From Trichococcus flocculiformis (GTDB taxonomy: Bacteria; Bacillota; Bacilli; Lactobacillales; Aerococcaceae): a stretch of 38,797 bases of DNA. The number at the start of each line of letters is the position of its first letter. The stretch's first letter is position 1. The stretch lies in assembly GCF_900113645.1 (NCBI RefSeq), contig NZ_FOQC01000020.1, positions 1 through 38,797 on the forward strand. Reading direction: 5' to 3'. The translations under genes were made by a program, and so were the position numbers. Of this stretch, positions 25,320 through 33,523 are shown in pieces. A model generated the notes under the pieces. That model did no database searches. It was not told the DNA's origin and saw only the letters and a program-made list of their open reading frames with translations.

Positions 25320-28300
25320 ATGGAATTGGAAAAATTAGAGGTTAAGCTTGATATTGATCTATCAGGTATTGAGCAATCAATCAGTAAGGTTTTGCCGCAA
25401 ATTAATGGACTTTTGAAAAAAGTCGAAAGCGCCACTGGTCAGAGTGGTAACAAGATCGAGCAAAATCTCGATATGAGCGATGCTACGAAAAAAGTAGAAA
25501 ACATACTTGGTGACTTCATCAAGAAGTTTAGTCAACAGATGGACCGCATGGAAGAAATATCCAAAAGCAAGGCCGATGCAACATCCCGCAATCTAGAACA
25601 AGGGTTCAAGCAAACGCGTGTTAAAGCCAATAAGGAAATCGACTTGATGGTTAAGGATATTAACGCGAAAACAAGCGGAGCCAGAGCGGCGCAAAATAAG
25701 ATAGCTCACTTAACAGCGCAACGGGCATCAGCAGTGAAATATGGCGATAACGGAGCTGTAGTTAAGTACGACGAACAGATAGCAAGTGCTGAGCAGAGAA
25801 TGATGAGCTACCGGAACAAAGCTAGCGAAATGGCGCGAGCGATGAAGAAAGAATTTGATGCAGTGCCATCCAGCCTGAAGAACATTGCGGCTACAATGGA
25901 ACAAAATGAGTCTCAAATCGAAACGATGCGCGCTAAAATCGCAAACATGCAGAGGCTTTATGAATCACAAAGGAAAATTACTGGTTCTTTTCAATCGGGC
26001 TTCAGCACAACCGATTCAGACAAATCATTAGATACGATGCAGAAGATTCAGAAGCAAACGGCTCAAATGAACAAACTGATTAGCTCTAACGATGCTCTTC
26101 AAAAAGCCTATGCGGATACAGAAGATAGAGTAAGATCACTAAGGCAGGCTCTTGGTCTTTTAGATAATGGACTAGCAAAATCATCCATCCAGACTGGGAA
26201 TACAGCATTAGGGATACAAAATATCGCTGCTAAGTCTGATAAAGCCGGTAGTGTCTGGTCGAGATTCGGCGGATTGTTTAACCGCACATCAAATTTCATT
26301 GCACACGGTGCACGGAGAAACAGCTCGTTGATGGGAGGATTCTTCTCATTATTCAGTAAAGGATCCAATAACATCACCAAAAGAACAAATGGCATGAAAA
26401 GAAGTACAGGGTTATTTGGAAGTGCGATCTCTAGGCTGGCTACTCGTATTCTCATATACGGACTATTATACCGAGGGATTTTGGCACTGAGTAAAGGCAT
26501 GCTGAGCGCACTAAAGACTAATGATCAATTTGCGTCTTCCTTGAATCAAATCCAAGTAAATCTCCTAACCGCTTTCTACCCTATATATCAGGCCGTACTA
26601 CCCGCAATCAACGCGCTTATGAGCGCTTTGGCAAGGGCTACAGGCTATATTGCCTCCTTTATTGCCGGTATATTCGGTTCCACGTATGAAGCTGCTAAAC
26701 AAGGGGCAAGTGGATTGTACGACAATGTGAAGGCGTTGGAAGAAACCGGATCGGGCGCGACGGAAGCAAAAGAAAAAATCAAAGAATTGCAGCGTGCCTT
26801 GATGGGCTTTGATGAAATCAACCGTATCGGTTTGGATGTGAATTCAGACAGCGACACAGGCGCGGGATCAGGCTCCGGAGCCGGCGCACCCGGCGTTAAT
26901 TTCGATACTCCTGACTATTCAACACCGACATGGCTATCAAAATTTGCGGATAACGCCAGGAGCATCCTTTCACAATTATTTGAACCTGTTCAAGCAGCCT
27001 GGAACAAGCACGGGAAAACGGTTACAGATGCTTTTAAATATTCTTTAAGTGAGATTTGGGGATTATCTCAATCGATCGGATCAAGTTTCATGGATGTTTG
27101 GACAAACGGAACAGGCGAAGTTTTTATAGGAAACATCCTCTTATTGCTGTCGAACGTGCTTTATCTCATTGGAGATATAGCAAAAGCCTTTAAGGATGCA
27201 TGGAACGATGAAGGTAGGGGCACTGCGTTAATTCAATCTGTTTTTGATAAGTGGAACTCGGTACTTGGATTGTTATACAAAGTTACTGATACCTTCAGGG
27301 ATGCCTGGAATGATGGCACTGGTGAACGAATTGCCGGTAATATCTTAGAAATCTATACAAACTTAAACAAAGCTATCAGCGATATGGTAGATAATTTTGG
27401 TGAAGCTTGGGATGAAGCGGGTAACGGGGAACGCATATTTAAAAATATCTTAGGTTTTGCAGAAGACATCACAGAAAAGGCTAAAGAAATAACAGAAGCC
27501 ACCAAAGAGTGGGCGGGAAATTTGGATTTTGGCCCGCTATTAGATTCGATTGCTGGAATGACGGGAAATTTAAGAAGTGCTTTGCAACCCATATTAGACG
27601 GTTTAGGTGGTCTATACGAGAATGTCCTACTTCCCATTTCCAAATGGGCTATAGAAGAAGGGGTTCCGGCTGCGTTTGATGCAATTTCCGAAGCTTTTCG
27701 TTTGTTAGGCAATGTTTTGGAAGCTGTAAAACCAGTTCTTGCTTGGTTATGGGAGAATTTCCTTGTTCCCCTAGGTGAGTGGGTCGGGGCAACTTTAGTT
27801 GGTGAGCTAGAATCCATCACAAGCACTTTAGGGTTCCTAGCAGATGCAGTAGAGAATCCTAAAAAAGCATTTGGAGAACTTAAAGACATTGTAGTAGAGA
27901 AAGCCCGTGAGATGTCGGAGAAAACAAAAAATTTCTTTGGAGATATTAGAGCAAATGCAAGTGATGTTTGGAATACCGTATCTAGCAAAGTAACAACAAA
28001 AGCAAACGAAGCAAAGACGAATGCTATCAACGCTTTTTCGAACATGAAAAGCAAGGTTGGCGAATATCTAAGCGTTATTCAATCAACTGCTAGCACAACT
28101 TTTGAAAAAGTGACCGGTTGGGCTTCGGGCTTAGGATCAAAAATTGCTGAAGGACTACGGAATGGCCTTGGGGCTGTAAAATCAGCCGCTAACTCCATCG
28201 CTAATGGCATTGTCGGTGTAATTGGGGGAGCGGTCAATGGCGTGATTGGCGGAGTCAACTGGGTGTTGGATAAGGTCGGTGCAGGAGGAAGTAAATTGTC

Positions 28301-29528
28301 CACTTGGGAAGTTCCTTATTTTTATGCAAAAGGAACGAATGCGCATCCAGGAGGTTTGGCAATGGTCAATGACGGTAGCGGTAAGAACTACCGCGAAGCT
28401 TTCCAACTTCCTGGTGGTCAAGTCGGCTTATTCCCGAACCAAAGAAATATGCTGGTCAATCTACCACGAGGCGCGAAAGTGCTGGACGGCGAAAGAACAA
28501 ACAGCATGTACGGCGGCGTTCCTCGTTACGCGAACGGCATTGGCGATTGGTTTAGCAAAGCTTATAACGGAGCGAAAGAAATGGCCGGAACGGTCTGGGA
28601 TTATCTATCGAACCCAAGCGAATTGCTGGATATCGCCATCAGCAAATTCGTTAACTTGTCAGATGCAGTAAACCCGGCTTTAGCCATCGCCAAGGGCGGG
28701 ATTAGCACGGTAGCAGGAAGTGCGACAAACTTTATCAAAGGAATGCTTGAAAAAGGCTCAGAGTCACCTGTAGGAACCGGCGTGGAGCGATGGAGACCAA
28801 CTGTTATCAGGGCGCTTTCCATGAACGGACTACCAACGACTGATGCTTATGTAAATGCTTGGTTGCGTCAAATTCAGTCTGAATCAGGCGGTAACGAAAA
28901 GGCTATCCAAGGAAATATAGGCGATATCAATAACAAGACGGGGGATTTGGCCAAAGGTTTGGTCCAAGTTATCGGAGCAACCTTCAATGCCTATAAATTC
29001 CCCGGCCACGACAACCGTTTAAACGGTCTGGACAGTTTGTTAGCTGGTATCAATTACGCCAAAAGTCGTTATGGAGCTACTGGCATGCTGGGTGTTATCG
29101 GCCACGGCCACGGATACGAAAATGGCGGCGTAGTGTCAAAAGAGGGCTACTACAGACTCGCAGAAGGAAACAAGAAGGAAATGGTCATCCCTCTTGAAAA
29201 ACGCAACAGAGCGATTGAATTGCTTGAAATCGCAAAGGACTATTTAGGCGTCTCCGATACCAGTTCGTTGCAAATGCCTGATCTATTTTTAGAAACGCCT
29301 ATGCAGCGATTGGATATGCCGATCTCTACGAGGGAAGCAGGCGGCGGGCTTACGGGTATGTCGGAATCGATTTCGAACGCAATAGCTATGTATGCTGCAT
29401 CCGGAAACAAAGTGAGCGGACCGATGGAAGTCACGTTAGTAATGGATGGTCAGAAGATCGGAAAAATCGTAATCAATGAAATCAACGAGATTATCGATCG
29501 TACGGGAGCAATCCCTATAAATATCTAG
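25320..29528 (+). CDS. Phage tail tape measure protein with C-terminal lytic transglycosylase domain
   Basis: A 1402-aa tape measure, which sets tail length and helps DNA enter. Residues 1-350 are long helices and coiled coil; hydrophobic segments lie at about 370-395 and 415-455 (GLLYRGILALSKGML, YIASFIAGIFGSTY). Repeats of a DAWN(D/E)(E/G)G-type motif occur around residues 590-710, and a second coiled region follows. From about 1155 to 1265 lies an SLT/goose-lysozyme-like domain (WLRQIQSESGGNEKAIQ, KGLVQVIGATFNAYKFPGH), which would cut peptidoglycan. GGAGG is 8 nt before the ATG at 25320. The gene is intact despite the loss of head genes. Confidence 0.93.
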   Translation: MELEKLEVKLDIDLSGIEQSISKVLPQINGLLKKVESATGQSGNKIEQNLDMSDATKKVENILGDFIKKFSQQMDRMEEISKSKADATSRNLEQGFKQTRVKANKEIDLMVKDINAKTSGARAAQNKIAHLTAQRASAVKYGDNGAVVKYDEQIASAEQRMMSYRNKASEMARAMKKEFDAVPSSLKNIAATMEQNESQIETMRAKIANMQRLYESQRKITGSFQSGFSTTDSDKSLDTMQKIQKQTAQMNKLISSNDALQKAYADTEDRVRSLRQALGLLDNGLAKSSIQTGNTALGIQNIAAKSDKAGSVWSRFGGLFNRTSNFIAHGARRNSSLMGGFFSLFSKGSNNITKRTNGMKRSTGLFGSAISRLATRILIYGLLYRGILALSKGMLSALKTNDQFASSLNQIQVNLLTAFYPIYQAVLPAINALMSALARATGYIASFIAGIFGSTYEAAKQGASGLYDNVKALEETGSGATEAKEKIKELQRALMGFDEINRIGLDVNSDSDTGAGSGSGAGAPGVNFDTPDYSTPTWLSKFADNARSILSQLFEPVQAAWNKHGKTVTDAFKYSLSEIWGLSQSIGSSFMDVWTNGTGEVFIGNILLLLSNVLYLIGDIAKAFKDAWNDEGRGTALIQSVFDKWNSVLGLLYKVTDTFRDAWNDGTGERIAGNILEIYTNLNKAISDMVDNFGEAWDEAGNGERIFKNILGFAEDITEKAKEITEATKEWAGNLDFGPLLDSIAGMTGNLRSALQPILDGLGGLYENVLLPISKWAIEEGVPAAFDAISEAFRLLGNVLEAVKPVLAWLWENFLVPLGEWVGATLVGELESITSTLGFLADAVENPKKAFGELKDIVVEKAREMSEKTKNFFGDIRANASDVWNTVSSKVTTKANEAKTNAINAFSNMKSKVGEYLSVIQSTASTTFEKVTGWASGLGSKIAEGLRNGLGAVKSAANSIANGIVGVIGGAVNGVIGGVNWVLDKVGAGGSKLSTWEVPYFYAKGTNAHPGGLAMVNDGSGKNYREAFQLPGGQVGLFPNQRNMLVNLPRGAKVLDGERTNSMYGGVPRYANGIGDWFSKAYNGAKEMAGTVWDYLSNPSELLDIAISKFVNLSDAVNPALAIAKGGISTVAGSATNFIKGMLEKGSESPVGTGVERWRPTVIRALSMNGLPTTDAYVNAWLRQIQSESGGNEKAIQGNIGDINNKTGDLAKGLVQVIGATFNAYKFPGHDNRLNGLDSLLAGINYAKSRYGATGMLGVIGHGHGYENGGVVSKEGYYRLAEGNKKEMVIPLEKRNRAIELLEIAKDYLGVSDTSSLQMPDLFLETPMQRLDMPISTREAGGGLTGMSESISNAIAMYAASGNKVSGPMEVTLVMDGQKIGKIVINEINEIIDRTGAIPINI

Positions 29529-29539
29529 GAGGGGTCCGA

Positions 29540-29905
29540 ATGGATGAATTACTGTTAGTGGGTGGGCGTTACGTAAAGGCCCCCCAAGAGTTTAGCGTGG
29601 GATACCAAACGATCGATGCCGACACAAGCGGGAGAAATGCTAGTGGCACAATGGTACGGGATATCATATCGGAAAAAGTGAAATTAGAAATCAAGTGGGG
29701 TCCGCTGAGCGATGGAGAGATATTCGACGTCCTGAATGCGGTAGACCATGCCTTTTTTGAGGCATCTTACCCGAACCCAAAAACCGGCGGTATGGCCACA
29801 AAAACATTCTATGTAGGGGACCGGACGGCACCATTGTATTCGTGGAACGAAAAATTCGGCGCGATAAAATGGCAAGGTCTGTCTATGAATTTTATAGAGA
29901 AGTAG
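29540..29905 (+). CDS. Small phage tail protein (DUF6711-like)
   Basis: A 121-aa protein (RYVKAPQEFSVGYQTIDADTSGRNASGTMVRDIISEKVKLEIKWGPLSDGEIFDVLNAV...) of the kind found directly after the tape measure in siphophages of Gram-positives, likely a distal tail/tail-tube-fold component. AGGAGGGGTCCG precedes the ATG. It is the last recognisable structural gene; receptor-binding, holin and lysin genes are absent. Confidence 0.75.
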   Translation: MDELLLVGGRYVKAPQEFSVGYQTIDADTSGRNASGTMVRDIISEKVKLEIKWGPLSDGEIFDVLNAVDHAFFEASYPNPKTGGMATKTFYVGDRTAPLYSWNEKFGAIKWQGLSMNFIEK

Positions 29906-30043
29906 GTGAAAAATTTGCAAAACAACTCGGAAAGGTTCTCGGACGCATCGATGGATGATTGCTGTCTTGGAAATCTATGTAGCTGCGGTGAAGGGATTTG
30001 CTATCAAGCACAGCGTATACAAGAGAAAAATGGAGGTTTAGTT

Positions 30044-30229
30044 ATGGAAGGCAATATCTTAACCGCAACCGAAGCGGCCGCCTTCTTGCGGATCTCGAAG
30101 AATAGCTTGTATGCCTATGCGAAGTCGAAAGATGAAGCGCTGCGAATACCAGGCGTGAAGATCGGTAAGAAATGGCGTTTTCACAAACAGGCGTTGGAGC
30201 AATGGGTGATAAAAGGGACGAAGATATGA
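30044..30229 (+). CDS. Excisionase-like / HTH_17 DNA-binding protein
   Basis: A 61-aa winged-helix protein (LTATEAAAFLRISKNSLYAYAKSKDEALRIPGVKIGKKWRFHKQALEQWV). It is the standard 'excisionase family' domain and may control excision or transcription. A longer frame begins at 29906, but GGAGGTTTAGTT precedes the ATG at 30044. The 140 bp before it show no clear gene and may be another deletion scar after the tail gene. Confidence 0.75.
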   Translation: MEGNILTATEAAAFLRISKNSLYAYAKSKDEALRIPGVKIGKKWRFHKQALEQWVIKGTKI

Positions 30230-30440
30230 AAAAGAGGAGGCTAATCTTATATTTTTATCTGACGTTTAACCTAGGGTGTTGCTGTGAGTACTGAATTTTT
30301 AAGCAGTATGATAAGCAAGGGAGTCGACAGATTTGAGCTTGATCTTTGTAATCAAAAATACCAATGTTCTAACTTTGGCCAGAAAAAATGCGGCAAGATA
30401 AATAATCCTAAATATAGAATGAGGAAAGGAGATAGATTTA

Positions 30441-30917
30441 ATGACAGATGGATTGATCATCGGTGCATCCAATATAGTGGATCTGATATTTGAAAGTGTG
30501 TTCTCGGAAAAGCCTTTTAGCGCCACAGACGCGATAATTTATCCGGAAATAGATTCGATCATTAAAAAAATTGATGAACTTGGGTCTGTAATTCTGCCTA
30601 AACAAAGCAATTCAATTCTTTCTATCGGTGAGGAAATTTTAGAATCATATCAAAAGCTCCTCCTTGCTTTAAATAGAGAAATTGATGAAGCAGAAATTAA
30701 ACAGCTATATTTATTACTGGATTTAAAGGCAGCCGCTTTAAACTCAGTAATTAAAAAAGCCATGAGTAATATTCTAGTGCGTAGCGTTGTTGAGTTTGTT
30801 AAACATTATGAGCTTTGCCTTGATAAAAATGCAAAAGAGCAAGTGCAACGTTATATAACGCAAATAGAAATGGATTTTGCACAACAAATTTCAGAAGAGC
30901 ATTTAATGGATGTGTAG
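30441..30917 (+). CDS. Unrecognised 158-aa cargo protein
   Basis: A predicted all-helical, acidic protein without signal peptide or membrane segments. AGGAAAGGAGATAG precedes the ATG, and a strong terminator follows the stop, so it looks like a true gene. It is clearly more AT-rich than the chromosomal genes, suggesting separate origin. No family recognised. Confidence 0.55.
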   Translation: MTDGLIIGASNIVDLIFESVFSEKPFSATDAIIYPEIDSIIKKIDELGSVILPKQSNSILSIGEEILESYQKLLLALNREIDEAEIKQLYLLLDLKAAALNSVIKKAMSNILVRSVVEFVKHYELCLDKNAKEQVQRYITQIEMDFAQQISEEHLMDV

Positions 30918-30927
30918 AAAGTAAATG

Positions 30928-30962
30928 GGGGTATATCCAAAAATGGATATACCCCTTCTTAT
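30928..30962 (+). terminator. Intrinsic terminator
   Basis: A 12-bp perfect stem (arms 30928-30939 and 30944-30955) with an AAAA loop, followed by TTCTTATTATTT. Confidence 0.85.
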
Positions 30963-31043
30963 TATTTGCAGGTAGCCGCTTGACGGCAACGTGAATATGT
31001 TTAAGGACGAAAGAATGTTCATATACTATTAATATATATTTGA

Positions 31044-31049
31044 TATAAT
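31044..31049 (+). promoter_or_regulatory. -10 box for the lipoprotein gene
   Basis: TATAAT in an AT-rich stretch about 45 bp upstream of the start codon. No convincing -35 was found. Confidence 0.45.
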
Positions 31050-31094
31050 TTAGGAATAAGAAGTTGCTAAATATAAATAATGGAGGCGTCGAAA

Positions 31095-32006
31095 ATGAAA
31101 TTTTTATTTTTAATTATTAGTTCGGTTATGCTAGCATCCTGTAGCGCTGAGTATGATGCAGAAGAAGAGTCAAATTCTCCGGTGGTAGATCAAGTTATTA
31201 CTCCTGATACAACGTTTACTGAGAATGTGTTAGAGAATGACCATTTTATTTTAGCGATTGAAAAAGTCGAAGTAATCCAAAGTCCAGCGGAAAGTAATCC
31301 AGGTCTATTTGTCACGTATAGGTTAACTAATAAGAGCGATTCGGAGGAACTGCTGCCCTTAGATACATTATTGTGGATTGAACTAGAGCAAAATAATGAA
31401 ACATCCAGAGTGATTCTGGATTCAATGTACCATTTTTTGGATGCTTTTGGGGACGATACGGGGACTTATAACGAAATGGTGGATAAGAGTAATTCAAGGA
31501 ACAATTATTTATTGCCTGGTAAAACAATCGAAGTGGTTGAAGCGTACACACTGAATAATAATGAATTCCCAGTTACCTTCAGAGGATTGGATTATGACAC
31601 TTTTGAAGAAGTAGGAAGATATATTTTTAATATAGATGCAGAAGCGATTGCCACTGAAAAAGTTCCAGAGGTAGAAGTATATGAGATTGCTGAAGAGCCA
31701 GCTGAAAATACTGTAGTAGCTCTTGATAGTTCTGAAGCGGTAAATGCCCTTATTGATAATGGTTTTACTGTTTCTGAAACAGAACAGGGTATTACTGCAA
31801 CGCCATTGTCTTCTGGTATATCTCAAGGGATATGGCTTGCTACTCAAAACAACGATGCGGACGCTTATCTTTCAAACGTAATTCATCCACTCTTTGCTGA
31901 TACCAGCGCGCATATCGGAGGCAAGGTAGTTTATCTCTATTCTTATGAGGGCGATTTAATCTTATCAGCAGAAAACGGCGTTATTACCTACAGTATTGTT
32001 TATTGA
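31095..32006 (+). CDS. Lipoprotein with DUF5067-like domain
   Basis: A 303-aa lipoprotein anchored to the outer face of the membrane. The signal peptide MKFLFLIISSVMLASC ends in a lipobox (LASC, Cys at 16). Residues about 40-170 resemble the DUF5067 / telomeric-repeat-binding-factor-2-like lipoprotein fold (DHFILAIEKVEVIQS, LFVTYRLTNKSDSEE, then LLPGKTIEVVEAYTL). The C-terminal half is acidic and less typical. GGAGG lies 8 nt before the ATG. Lipoproteins expressed from prophages often alter the host surface (for example superinfection exclusion), but that role is only a guess. Confidence 0.75.
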   Translation: MKFLFLIISSVMLASCSAEYDAEEESNSPVVDQVITPDTTFTENVLENDHFILAIEKVEVIQSPAESNPGLFVTYRLTNKSDSEELLPLDTLLWIELEQNNETSRVILDSMYHFLDAFGDDTGTYNEMVDKSNSRNNYLLPGKTIEVVEAYTLNNNEFPVTFRGLDYDTFEEVGRYIFNIDAEAIATEKVPEVEVYEIAEEPAENTVVALDSSEAVNALIDNGFTVSETEQGITATPLSSGISQGIWLATQNNDADAYLSNVIHPLFADTSAHIGGKVVYLYSYEGDLILSAENGVITYSIVY

Positions 32007-32070
32007 TGGAATACAGTGATAGAAACTTGTTAACGCGCTAAGAATAGACCATAAATAAGGAGAGATAAGA

Positions 32071-32391
32071 ATGGAACTTATAGAGGTAAAAGCTAAATCT
32101 CAGCAATATGCGTTCACGAAAGACATCGGAGGAATATTTGGTTACAAAGATCCAGTGAAACTGCTTAAGAGTTTTAGAGATTACGCAGATAGCCATCCGA
32201 ATGCTTTTCATCCGTATAAACCTTATGTTAAAAATCAAGGCATGGATACCCTGTACAGCATTATCTGCTTTGCTTATTACTTTGAAAATCGTGACTTATT
32301 AGAAGCGGGAACAAGAAGTATTACATTTAATAAAGAGTTACATCGCTTAAGAGAAGTCTATGATGCACCTGAAGAAAAAAGAATAATATAA
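32071..32391 (+). CDS. Hypothetical 106-aa element protein
   Basis: MELIEVKAKSQQYAFTKDIGGIFGYKDPVKLLKSFRDYADSHPNAFHPYKPYVKNQ and onward; soluble, Tyr-rich and basic. AAGGAGAGATAAG precedes the ATG. It resembles small regulatory proteins near terminase genes only in position; I do not recognise its family. Confidence 0.55.
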   Translation: MELIEVKAKSQQYAFTKDIGGIFGYKDPVKLLKSFRDYADSHPNAFHPYKPYVKNQGMDTLYSIICFAYYFENRDLLEAGTRSITFNKELHRLREVYDAPEEKRII

Positions 32392-32916
32392 AATTTTAGG
32401 TATAAGCGTTTGATTAAGTGATTGGATGTGCTGAAATTTCGGATCATTGGTATAAATTGTAATTAAAAGCTACGTACGAGTTCATCTCATTGGATAGGAC
32501 CATGTAAGAATATGTAATTTCAATAAAAGCTATTCCGCCTTGAGCATCCGAGGTTTCCAAACGTAACGAAGTTATACGCGAAAGTCTATTAATGCAGCTG
32601 GATAACAGCTGATGCCCATGCCCGGGAGCTTGTGGGAAAACGTGGGATAAAAGAAGATGTAAAGCGCATAAAAACATTGATATACGGGATGCAACACTGC
32701 AACACGATGCAACACTTTTTGTTGCAACAAAAAAGTGATGCAACAAAAAGTGTTGCATCATTGACAGCAAACCATGGGATGGATAGTAATGATAATTACT
32801 TCACGGTCTATTGACTAGAATGTTGATGGCAAAGTGATTGATGCCATAACAGCACGGGATATGGATCATGAACCAGCGTGGATATTCAGATCATCAGCTA
32901 TGGGATAGGGTGATGG
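32392..32916. other. Gene-free stretch with a 21-bp perfect inverted repeat
   Basis: No convincing gene. Arms at 32706-32726 and 32739-32759 are perfect complements over 21 bp with a 12-nt spacer. The word TGCAACA(C/A) occurs repeatedly, in both orientations, between 32690 and 32757. Smaller inverted pairs (CAGCTG at about 32598-32614; ATGGC/GCCAT at about 32825-32846) also occur. Position just before a small-terminase-like gene would fit a pac-like or protein-binding site. Confidence 0.5.
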
Positions 32917-33285
32917 ATGAACATGACAAAAACGAATGGAAAGGGAAAAACGGCTAGTATTTTCGAAGAATGGCAGTATGAAAGCATGGCTAAAGAATAC
33001 GGATTAAACGCGCGGCAAGAATTGTTCTGTATGTATTATCTTCGGTATCAGAACGCTTCAAAAGCGTATCGTTTGGCCTATGGTTGTAGCGCGCGAGTAG
33101 CTAACGTAAATGGAAGCAGGTTGCTGAAAAAACCGAAAATACAAGGTTTCTATCGGTGGTATCGAAACGTGGTGTGCATAGGCGCCGGTTTAAACGTAGA
33201 AAAAGCAGAACAGAATATAATCTTTCTTGATTCAATTTTTGCGACGAATCCATATCATTGGAACAAGCCGTATCAGCCATTTTAA
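32917..33285 (+). CDS. Terminase small subunit-like protein
   Basis: A 122-aa protein. Its centre (LNARQELFCMYYLRYQNASKAYRLAYGCSARVANVNGSRLLKKPKIQ, about residues 31-77) is the DNA-binding segment of phage terminase small subunits. The C-terminal 45 residues lack the usual oligomerisation region, so it may be shortened. No large subunit follows; a terminator does. A lone small subunit is the arrangement used by phage satellites to redirect packaging, but a leftover from deletion is equally possible. Confidence 0.72.
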   Translation: MNMTKTNGKGKTASIFEEWQYESMAKEYGLNARQELFCMYYLRYQNASKAYRLAYGCSARVANVNGSRLLKKPKIQGFYRWYRNVVCIGAGLNVEKAEQNIIFLDSIFATNPYHWNKPYQPF

Positions 33286-33318
33286 ATGCAACACAGGAAT
33301 CCAACAATAAGATGGCGA

Positions 33319-33349
33319 GGGTGTCGGCTAAATACCGACCCCTTTTTTG
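33319..33349 (+). terminator. Terminator after the terminase-like gene
   Basis: GGGTGTCGG pairs with CCGACCCC leaving one bulged T; loop CTAAATA; six T residues follow. The same arms recur inside the hairpin array at 34962-34985. Confidence 0.8.
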
Positions 33350-33411
33350 TTGTCCCTAGCCGATCAGACTGACCCCGAAAACATAGCCTATACGCTTGGC
33401 TTTGCAAGAAG

Positions 33412-33439
33412 TTGCGAAAGGTGGCTTCATAAATATAAA
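33412..33439 (+). promoter_or_regulatory. Candidate promoter of the hairpin-array RNA
   Basis: TTGCGA (33412-33417), 16 bp, TATAAA (33434-33439). It lies after the preceding terminator and before the first hairpin, and points into the array. Start of transcription would be near 33447. Confidence 0.5.
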
Positions 33440-33523
33440 TGTGTAACAGCATGATAATATTCAAAAAAAGGTACATACGGACAAAGCGAACCCCCTTAAA
33501 AAAAGAACAGCACAACGGCTATG

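Noticed and set aside
28246-28671. 141-codon + frame within the tape measure gene
   Set aside because: Overlaps in another frame a continuous, well-supported 1402-aa coding region.
29906-30043. N-terminal extension of the excisionase-like protein, Cys-rich
   Set aside because: The strong ribosome site before 30044 and the normal domain start there argue against the extension; the stretch is probably a deletion scar.
30284-30493. 69-codon frame upstream of the 158-aa cargo gene
   Set aside because: Poor ribosome site, overlaps a better supported gene start, and composition is not protein-like.
32444-32770. 108-codon minus-strand frame
   Set aside because: It spans the 21-bp inverted repeat and has no ribosome site or domain; likely chance.
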